A DNA stretch of 26,122 bases from a virus. The stretch is taken from IMG/VR virus record IMGVR_UViG_3300036791_000323, positions 1 to 26,122 of that record. One strand, 5' to 3'. The translations under genes were made by a program, and so were the position numbers. Below are positions 20,430 to 26,122 of the stretch, piece by piece (position 1 is the stretch's first letter; each line of letters begins with the position of its first letter). The notes below the pieces were generated by a model. The model searched no databases. It saw only the letters and a list, made by a program, of their open reading frames with translations, and was not told the DNA's origin.

Positions 20430-21199
20430 GCAGCATCGACGGCACACCAGCCACGATCGTCGAAGTCGTCGCGCCCGGCGGACCACCCGGGCCGCAGGGC
20501 CCGCAAGGACCGCCAGGCCCGCCCACGTCGCTCGTCGACCTCACCGACGTCACCGGCACCCCAGCACCCGGCCTCAGCCCCGTCTACGACAACACCGGCA
20601 TCGCGCCGCTCACCGCCATCACCACTCAGCAAGACCTCGACGCGATCCTCGCCCAGGTCGTCTGGCACAAAGTCCAAGACATCACCGCCGACCCGTGGCA
20701 GCCGTCCAACACAACAGCCGTGCTCACACCAGACGGCGTCACGTTCGGGCCGTACGCCGACGGATCAGCCGCAGGCGCATCGCTTCGCTACCTCGGCCTC
20801 AACGGCCAGCCGTTCAACGCTGTACGCAACCTCGCTTACAACATCCGTTACCGCTCCGACGACGAACAAACCGACCCGGGCGAAGCACCGTACTGCCGCA
20901 TCTTCACGACCGACAGCAACGGTGACCAACACGACGCCTGCTACACGCCAGGATCGCAGCTGTACACCGGCCTCGGCCCAGGGCCGATGCAAGAGCTCGT
21001 CGCGACCGCCGGCATGTGGCGATGGGACGACGACTCAGGCATCGGTGGTGTTCCGCTCACCGACCTGCAGCAGCAGTACGGCGACCAGACGATCATCAAG
21101 ATCACCATCACCGTCGGCTTCACCGCCGGCGTCAACCTCGTCGGACTGCTGCGGTGGTGGCAAATCAACGGCGACCACCTCGTGTTCGGCAGCGCATGA
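20426..21199 (+). CDS. Collagen-like virion fibre protein
   Basis: A 257-residue protein with ATGA overlap. Residues 18-33 are collagen-like (GGPPGPQGPQGPPGPP). Next comes LVDLTDVTGTPAPGLSPVYDNTGI, a common phage fibre linker, and a C-terminal domain of about 180 residues with many aromatic strands (LRYLGLNGQPF, YCRIFTTDSNGD, IIKITITVGFTAGVNLVGLLRWW). It is probably a trimeric surface fibre or capsid decoration. It lies upstream of the terminase, far from the other fibre gene at 9070-10302. Confidence 0.72.
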   Translation: MSSIDGTPATIVEVVAPGGPPGPQGPQGPPGPPTSLVDLTDVTGTPAPGLSPVYDNTGIAPLTAITTQQDLDAILAQVVWHKVQDITADPWQPSNTTAVLTPDGVTFGPYADGSAAGASLRYLGLNGQPFNAVRNLAYNIRYRSDDEQTDPGEAPYCRIFTTDSNGDQHDACYTPGSQLYTGLGPGPMQELVATAGMWRWDDDSGIGGVPLTDLQQQYGDQTIIKITITVGFTAGVNLVGLLRWWQINGDHLVFGSA

Positions 21200-21285
21200 A
21201 CGGCGGCGCCATCAGCCTTCCCGGTCTCGCGTTGGTCGTGATCGCTGTCGTTCTCGTCGTCGCGCTGTTCCACGGCTTCGGCTGA
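21196..21285 (+). CDS. Mini membrane protein (29 residues)
   Basis: A 29-residue product, ATGA overlap with the collagen-like gene: MNGGAISLPGLALVVIAVV, then LVVALFHGFG. Residues 7-26 form one membrane helix. It is too short for enzyme activity. Its coupled start makes it likely to be translated. It could be a small inhibitor or a holin-like partner; nothing decides this. Confidence 0.5.
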   Translation: MNGGAISLPGLALVVIAVVLVVALFHGFG

Positions 21286-21309
21286 AAAATGGGGGGCCTG
21301 TTTTTTAGC
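21281..21309 (+). terminator. Hairpin with T6 tract before the terminase gene
   Basis: GCTGAAAAA (21281-21289) can pair with TTTTTTAGC (21301-21309; one G-U pair) around a loop containing GGGGGG. The gap of 86 bases (21286-21371) has no gene. The weak A-T stem with a T tract may be a partial terminator. As the G-run also lies just before the terminase, the region is a candidate for the packaging (cos or pac) site. Confidence 0.4.
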
Positions 21310-21371
21310 TTCGACCGCCAGGTGACCCCCGTTCCTCAGCGAAAATCCACACTCCGAGGCGAGGCTGGCTG

Positions 21372-23141
21372 ATGCCGTCGCAGGCGAGGCCATCGACGAC
21401 GCTTCGCGGCTACGGGCCGCGGCATCGGGCGACACGGCGAGGCCTCGAGCCGTTCGTGCTCGCCGGCGGCGTCGACTGCGCCAGGTGCGGCGAGCCGATC
21501 AGCCCGGGCGAGGAGTGGCATCTCGGCCACACCGACGACCGCACCGGGTATACGGGGCCGGAGCATGCGCGCTGTAACGTGCGCGCCGGCGCCGAGAAGG
21601 CGACCAGGGCGCGTTGGTATCCGCCGCCGCCGCCGGAGCAGCAGCCGGAACCGGCCGCGTTGGGTGCCGATGACCCGCGTTGGCGGCGTTCGTGGCTCGA
21701 GGAGCTGCTTGACGTGCCGGCTGATGCGGTGTGGCCGCGATATATGACGGTGCCGCATCCGGCCGCGGGCGGATCGCTCGGCGAGGAGTTCATCGGGTGG
21801 GCTGAGGCGAGGTCGGAGCGGCGGCTGCGCTGGTGGCAGCGGCTGGTCGCGACGAGGCTGCTCGAAACCGACGCGGACGGCCGGCTGGTGTGGGAGACGC
21901 TGTTGTTGACGATGGCGCGGCAGCTCGGGAAGTCGTGGCTGCTGAGGGAGCTGTTGCTGTGGCGGATGCATCAGACACCACGGTTCGGCGAACCGCAGGA
22001 CGTGCTCCACACCGGCAAGGATCTGCAGGTCGTGAAGGAAGTAATGCGGCCTGCGCTGCCGTGGGCTTCTCACCGGCCGGGCTACAAGGTCAGCCGCGGC
22101 GCCGGCGACACGCAGATCGAGTGGCTCGAGCACAGGTCGCGGTGGCTGCTCAGGGCGAAGACGGCCGTGTACGGCTACTCGGTCAGCATCGGGGCGGTCG
22201 ACGAGGCGTGGAAGGTGAAGCCGGAGATCGTCGACGAGGGTTTGGCGCCGACGATGGTGGAGCGGGAGCAGCCGCAGCTGTGGCTGATCTCGACGGCGCA
22301 CCGCGAAGCGACAGCGTTGATGCTCGCGCGCCGCAAGGCGGCGATCGACAGGCTTGAGGCCGGCGACGGTGATCTGCTGATCGAATGGTCGACACCGAGA
22401 GCATGCGAGTTGGACGATGTGGCGGGGTGGCGGGCGGCGTCGCCGCACTGGACACCTCGGCGTGAACGGCTGATCCGCCGCCAGTTCGACGCGGCGCAGG
22501 CCGGCGAGGGCGAGGTCGTCGAGGACGAGGCCGACCCGGTCGAGGCGTTCCGGGCGCAATGGCTGAACCAGTGGCCGAACAGGACACTGTCGGTGATGGC
22601 GGGCGACCCTTTGCTGCCCGCCGGTTTGTGGGCGTGGCTCGCCGAGCCGGGCCTGGTCAGCGTCGGGCCGGTTCATGTCGCTGCGGAGGATCATTTCGGC
22701 CGCGGCGCCGCTGTCGCTGCCTGCGTCGAGCTCGACGCAGGCCGGTTCGAGGTCGACGGGTGGCTGTGCGACAACTGGAACGCGGCGATGGAGTCCGTCG
22801 AGGATCTCGGGATGTGCTGGGAGATCCGGTCGCTGCTTGTCGGAGCGTCGCTGCTCACGTCTGTCCCTGACAGGATGTCGCCGGAGCCGCAACCTGCTGG
22901 CGGCCGCGAGTCTCGGCTGGGGCTGCCGCTGCTGCGCGAGCTCGCCGCCGCCGGCCGGATCGTTCACGACCCGCCCGGCGAACGAACCGAGGACTTGGAC
23001 AGGGCGGTGATGTCGGCTCAGGTGAAAGAGCTGCAGACGGGGCTTGCGGTCTCGGCATCGACCGCGCCCCATCTCGTGCGGGCGTTGGCGTGGGCTGTGG
23101 GGGCGGCTCACGCCCGCGTGCCTGAGCCGGTGATCTACTGA
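21372..23141 (+). CDS. HNH endonuclease - terminase large subunit fusion
   Basis: A 589-residue protein joining two packaging functions. Residues 1-75 form an HNH domain: C36-x2-C39 (CARC), H50-L-G-H53 (WHLGH) and E64-H65-x2-C68-N69 (EHARCN). A Pro-rich linker (PPPPPEQQPEP, about 83-95) follows. The rest is the terminase large subunit: adenine/Walker A region (TMARQLGKSWLL, about 180-191), Walker B (IGAVDEAW, Asp277-Glu278), coupling motif (LISTAH), and a C-terminal nuclease with an acidic site (HVAAEDHF, about 440). It cuts concatemers and pumps DNA through the portal. HNH proteins are usually encoded separately beside the terminase, and no small terminase gene was identified here. Confidence 0.9.
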   Translation: MPSQARPSTTLRGYGPRHRATRRGLEPFVLAGGVDCARCGEPISPGEEWHLGHTDDRTGYTGPEHARCNVRAGAEKATRARWYPPPPPEQQPEPAALGADDPRWRRSWLEELLDVPADAVWPRYMTVPHPAAGGSLGEEFIGWAEARSERRLRWWQRLVATRLLETDADGRLVWETLLLTMARQLGKSWLLRELLLWRMHQTPRFGEPQDVLHTGKDLQVVKEVMRPALPWASHRPGYKVSRGAGDTQIEWLEHRSRWLLRAKTAVYGYSVSIGAVDEAWKVKPEIVDEGLAPTMVEREQPQLWLISTAHREATALMLARRKAAIDRLEAGDGDLLIEWSTPRACELDDVAGWRAASPHWTPRRERLIRRQFDAAQAGEGEVVEDEADPVEAFRAQWLNQWPNRTLSVMAGDPLLPAGLWAWLAEPGLVSVGPVHVAAEDHFGRGAAVAACVELDAGRFEVDGWLCDNWNAAMESVEDLGMCWEIRSLLVGASLLTSVPDRMSPEPQPAGGRESRLGLPLLRELAAAGRIVHDPPGERTEDLDRAVMSAQVKELQTGLAVSASTAPHLVRALAWAVGAAHARVPEPVIY

Positions 23142-24394
23142 TGGCGTTCTGGACGAGGGCGATCCGGCCCGACCCGTCGTCGGAGATCCCGAACGACAAC
23201 CCGGCCGGTGTCCCGCCGGCGTCGGTGGGTGCTCCTGACGCTGTGCCGGGCGACCCGCACGGCGTCGAGCTTGTCGGCGACGACCCCGGCTGGGCGCCGC
23301 CGCCGACGATCACCCCGTCGGCGTGGTCGGGCTGGCCGGCCGACTGGGCGACGCCGTACTGGGGGTCGCCTGGGATGTCGGTGCTGACCGACACCGCCTG
23401 GATGTGCCTCGACCGGAACTCGTCCGTGTTGGCGGCGATGCCGCCGTATCTCGTGAACGCGGCGTCGACGTTGTCGGCGGACTGGCTGAACAACCCTAAC
23501 CCGGCCGTCTACACCGACTGGCGCGAATTCCTGCACCAGTTCGCGTGGGACTACCAGCTCGGCGAGGCGTTCGTGCTCGCGACGTCGCGGTACTCGACCG
23601 GCTGGCCGTCCCGGTTCCACGTCGTGGCGCCGTGGTACGTGAACGTCGAGATCCGAGGCGGCCTCAGGTATTACGACATCGGCGGCGAGGACGTCACCGA
23701 CGACATCCTGCACGTCCGGTACAAGTCGCAGGTCGGGTTCGCGCACGGCATCGGTCCGCTGACAGCAGGGTCGATGCGGATGGTCGCCGACCAGATGCTG
23801 ACGCAGTACGGCACGAAGCTCGCCATCACGGGCGTCCCGACGGGGGTCTTGACTCACCCGGCGAACATCAGCCAGGCGCAAGCGCAGAAGCTACAAGCGG
23901 ACTGGGTGGCTGCTCGCGCGTCGACGATCGGGGAGCCGGCCGTTCTCGGCGGCGGGATCACGTGGGCGCCCACGCAGCTGAACCCATCAGAGATGGGGCT
24001 CCTGGACCTGCTCCGGTTCAACCAGTCCAGGATCGCGGAGCTGCTCGGTATCCCGCCTGTCATCGTCGGGCTCCCCAGCGGCGGCGATCCGATGACGTAC
24101 CGCAACGTGGCGATGCTGTACGACCAGCACTGGCGCTCAGGCCTGCGCCCGAAAGCCGCCGCGCTGATGTCGGCGCTGTCCGGGTGGGCGCTTCCACGCG
24201 GTACCGTCGTCGAGTTGAACAGCGACGACTACGTCCAGGGCGAGCCGCTCGAGCGGGCTCAGGCTTACCAGATTCTCGCGTCGATCGTCGACCCGGTCAC
24301 CGGACAACCGGCGATGACCGTCGACGAGATCCGCGCCGCGGAACGGCTCGACAATTCCACCCCCACCGACCTCGCCGCAGGAGTACTGAAATGA
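23141..24394 (+). CDS. Portal protein
   Basis: A 417-residue protein of the HK97-type portal family; ATG 23141 shares its first base with the terminase stop. It has the expected order: N-terminal arm, WMCLDRNSSVLAAMPPYLVN near the start of the stem domain, DWREFLHQFAWDYQLGEAFVLA, LHVRYKSQVGFAHGIGPL, LRFNQSRIAELLGIPPVIVG, and a C-terminal helix (ERAQAYQILASIVDP...MTVDEIRAAERL). The dodecamer forms the DNA channel at one capsid vertex. The overlap order terminase, portal, protease, capsid is standard. Confidence 0.9.
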   Translation: MAFWTRAIRPDPSSEIPNDNPAGVPPASVGAPDAVPGDPHGVELVGDDPGWAPPPTITPSAWSGWPADWATPYWGSPGMSVLTDTAWMCLDRNSSVLAAMPPYLVNAASTLSADWLNNPNPAVYTDWREFLHQFAWDYQLGEAFVLATSRYSTGWPSRFHVVAPWYVNVEIRGGLRYYDIGGEDVTDDILHVRYKSQVGFAHGIGPLTAGSMRMVADQMLTQYGTKLAITGVPTGVLTHPANISQAQAQKLQADWVAARASTIGEPAVLGGGITWAPTQLNPSEMGLLDLLRFNQSRIAELLGIPPVIVGLPSGGDPMTYRNVAMLYDQHWRSGLRPKAAALMSALSGWALPRGTVVELNSDDYVQGEPLERAQAYQILASIVDPVTGQPAMTVDEIRAAERLDNSTPTDLAAGVLK

Positions 24395-25029
24395 CGGTGA
24401 CGCTGCAAGAGACCGAGTTTGAGCGGAGGGACGCACAGCTCGTCGAGGTCGACTTCCCGAAGCGGCTGATCGAGCTGGTCGTGATGCCGTACGAGTCGCC
24501 GACGACGATCAATGAGCAGGGCCGGACATACACCGAGGTCGTGTCGCGCGGCGCCTACGACGGGGTTGAGAAACGCGCCGGCCAGATCAAGGTCAACCGC
24601 GCCCATGTGCTCGATAACGTCGTTGGGAAGACGGTGGCGCTGCACCCGTCCCGGGATGTGGGGCTGGTGGCGGAGATCAGGATCAGCCGCACCGCGCTCG
24701 GCGAGGAGACGCTCACGTTGGCCGGTGACGATCTCCTCGGCGCCTCGGCTGGGTTCCTGCTGATGCGTGAGAACGGCAAGGTGAAAGCGGGCGCCGAAGT
24801 GTGGGAGAACCAGACCAGGCGGCGGCTGAATCACCTGTTCCTCCATCACATCGCGATGACGTCTGACTCGGCCTACCCGGACGCCCGTGTGATTACCGTC
24901 AGGGGCGCACAGGAATCCCCTGCAGGCGACGAAACGTCCAGGGTGACCCCGAACCTCGACCGGATAGAACTGGAGCGTTACAGGGCATTGGCGGCTGACC
25001 TCGACCGCCGCTATGGTTTGGCCCGCTAG
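24391..25029 (+). CDS. Prohead protease (S78/HK97-type)
   Basis: A 212-residue protein, ATGA overlap with the portal. The core reads PYESPTTINEQGRTYTEVVSRGAY, NRAHVLDNVVGKTVALHP with catalytic-type His72, and LLGASAGFLLM with Ser119, fitting the Ser-His herpesvirus-like prohead protease fold. RRRLNHLFLHHIAMTSDSAYPDA resembles the family's 'L-x-E-V-S-x-V-x-x-P-A-Y' region, though with Leu-His-His in place of the acidic residue. It should remove the N-terminal scaffold part of the capsid protein during maturation. Gene order supports this. Confidence 0.86.
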   Translation: MTVTLQETEFERRDAQLVEVDFPKRLIELVVMPYESPTTINEQGRTYTEVVSRGAYDGVEKRAGQIKVNRAHVLDNVVGKTVALHPSRDVGLVAEIRISRTALGEETLTLAGDDLLGASAGFLLMRENGKVKAGAEVWENQTRRRLNHLFLHHIAMTSDSAYPDARVITVRGAQESPAGDETSRVTPNLDRIELERYRALAADLDRRYGLAR

Positions 25030-25143
25030 AGCAGGCCATGCCTCCGGCCGCCAGAGACCAAACGCGCAGAGCGCGGGCGGACGTAGATGGGGAAGGCGCT
25101 CGAGCACGGGAACCCGAAACGTCCCTTGTTCGCGCTACCCGTC
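25030..25143. other. Leader region before the capsid gene
   Basis: A 114-base gap, unusual in a genome whose genes otherwise overlap. The capsid reading frame is open from ATG 25087, but the first 23 codons of that reading lack a ribosome site, while a perfect one lies at 25144. An out-of-frame ORF from ATG 25038 is not convincing. The gap may hold a promoter or a structured 5' leader for high capsid expression; no clear -10 box was found. Confidence 0.4.
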
Positions 25144-25149
25144 AGGAGG
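25144..25149 (+). promoter_or_regulatory. Ribosome binding site deciding the capsid start
   Basis: AGGAGG, fully complementary to the 16S tail, lies 6 bases before TTG 25156, which is in the capsid frame. ATG 25087 upstream has no such site. The strength of the site can compensate for the weak TTG codon. Confidence 0.75.
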
Positions 25150-25155
25150 CCCAAA

Positions 25156-26122
25156 TTGGGCGCAACAGACCAGATGCTCGCCCGCTACGTCGCGGAGATC
25201 GAAGACCGTCAGCAGCTGATCGACAGCCTCGTCGAGTCATCGAAAGGTGAAGACCTGAGCGACGAGAAGCTCGAGCTCGTCACGAACGCGAAGAACCGGA
25301 TCGAGACGATCAACCGGCAGATGCAGCCGCTCGAGGAGGCCCGCAAGATCAGCGGCGACTCGGCCGAACGGATCCGCCAGCTGGCCGTCTACATGCAGGG
25401 CGACGAGAACCGGCCGAAGGAAGTCGAGTACCGCACCGCCGGCCAGTACGCGCTCGACCTGTGGCGCGGCGGCCTCGGCGACAGCGAGGCCCGACACCGG
25501 ATCGATACGTACAACCGGGCGGCGTCGCACCAGACGACCGCGGACAACCCGGGCCTGATCCCGACGCCGATCCTCGGCCCCGTCGTCGACTTCGTCGATT
25601 CGAACCGGCCGCTCGTGTCCGCGCTGGGGCCGAGGCAGCTGCCGGGCCAGAACTGGTCGAGGCCGAAGGTGACCGTCCACACCACCGTCGGGCTGCAGTC
25701 CGCTGAGAAAGCGGAACTCACGTCGCAGAAGATGACGATCACGAAGCTCGCCGGGACCGCCGCAACTTACGGCGGCTACGTCAACGTCTCGAGGCAGGAC
25801 ATCGACTTCACGACCCCGGGTGTGATGGACATCGTCATCACCGACCTCGCCGCCCAGTACGCGATCCAGACCGAGTCCGCCGCCGCGACCGCGTTCGCCG
25901 CGGCGGCGACCGCCGGCGCGACGCTCGTCACCGGCGTGAACACGTCCGACCAGATCGCCGGCGCGTTGTGGTCGGCCGCGTCGGCGATCTACACCGCCGT
26001 CAAGGGCGTCGGCGTGGTGTTCGCGGTCGTCCCGCCCGGCCTGCTCGCGCAGTGGGGGCCGATCTTCCCGCCCGTCAACCCGTTCAACCAGCAGTCGCCC
26101 GGCTTCAACGCAGGCAACTTCT
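25156..26122 (+). CDS. Major capsid protein, N-terminal part (continues at 1-360)
   Basis: The 5' part of the HK97-fold capsid gene, starting at TTG 25156. Residues 1-75 are a charged coiled coil (MLARYVAEIEDRQQLIDSLV, KLELVTNAKNRIETINRQM), the delta or scaffold domain that the prohead protease removes. The folded part follows (ADNPGLIPTPILGPVVDFVD, FNA/E-loop-like text, AELTSQKMTITKLAGTAATYGGYVNVSRQDIDFTTP, then DLAAQYAIQTESAAATAFA), typical of Actinobacteria-phage capsid proteins. The last codons in this copy overlap positions 1-127 of the window. The combined product has about 399 residues. ATG 25087 would add 23 residues. Confidence 0.92.
   Translation, partial: MGATDQMLARYVAEIEDRQQLIDSLVESSKGEDLSDEKLELVTNAKNRIETINRQMQPLEEARKISGDSAERIRQLAVYMQGDENRPKEVEYRTAGQYALDLWRGGLGDSEARHRIDTYNRAASHQTTADNPGLIPTPILGPVVDFVDSNRPLVSALGPRQLPGQNWSRPKVTVHTTVGLQSAEKAELTSQKMTITKLAGTAATYGGYVNVSRQDIDFTTPGVMDIVITDLAAQYAIQTESAAATAFAAAATAGATLVTGVNTSDQIAGALWSAASAIYTAVKGVGVVFAVVPPGLLAQWGPIFPPVNPFNQQSPGFNAGNF
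25996..26122. repeat. Right copy of the 127-bp terminal repeat
   Basis: Identical to bases 1-127. Joining the copies restores one uninterrupted capsid gene, which supports a circular map of 25,995 bp. Confidence 0.93.

Noticed and set aside
21336-23111. Minus-strand open frame of 591 codons opposite the terminase
   Set aside because: The plus strand carries clear HNH and terminase motifs. The antisense text is Arg/Pro-rich with no motif.
1-26122. CRISPR array, insertion sequence or transposon
   Set aside because: No regularly spaced repeats with unique spacers and no transposase frame were seen; the only recombinases are the tyrosine integrase, the RecT-like protein and the RusA resolvase.

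Overview
The window is a complete small temperate tailed-phage genome assembled as a circle. Bases 1-127 are repeated exactly at 25996-26122, so the unique unit is 25,995 bp and the major capsid gene runs across the window ends (25156-26122, continuing to 360). Base composition is about two thirds G+C by eye, ribosome sites are AGGAGG-like, and most genes overlap by 4 bases (ATGA or GTGA). There is a CHAP endolysin, but no spanin genes and no LysB-type esterase were seen. This points to a high-GC Gram-positive host, probably an actinobacterium without a mycolate layer, and to a siphovirus with an HK97-type head. No tRNA, rRNA, CRISPR array or insertion sequence was found.

Layout on the circle. 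The late operon starts near 19950, after a strong hairpin and a TATACT box. It holds a small acidic peptide, two virion-type proteins (one collagen-like) and a mini membrane protein. Packaging and head genes follow: an HNH-terminase large subunit fusion, portal, S78-type prohead protease and major capsid protein (TTG start behind a perfect AGGAGG). After the junction come a LEM/HeH-like protein, head-tail connector, tail-terminator-like protein, two glycosyltransferases of different folds, major tail protein, HK97 gp10-like protein, tail assembly chaperone with a -1 frame extension, 926-residue tape measure, distal-tail-like protein, two fibre-type proteins (one collagen-like), CHAP endolysin and a two-helix holin candidate.

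From 11.36 to 12.68 kb lies the lysogeny and immunity region. A superinfection-immunity membrane protein and a small helix-turn-helix protein read leftward. A XRE-family regulator and a tyrosine integrase read rightward. The gaps contain several inverted repeats. From 13.68 to 19.9 kb is a rightward early operon. It starts with tiny genes, three of them Cys-rich, then a ParB-like protein, a secreted lysozyme-like protein, a PD-(D/E)XK exonuclease with a RecT-like annealing protein, a replication-initiator-like protein and a RusA resolvase.

The most interesting points are the glycosyltransferase pair inside the virion operon, the HNH-terminase fusion, acidic tails resembling the SSB C-terminal peptide on two neighbouring DNA-metabolism proteins, the antisense superinfection-immunity gene beside the lysis cassette, the secreted lysozyme-like protein in the early operon, and a cluster of Cys-rich mini-proteins just downstream of the integrase.
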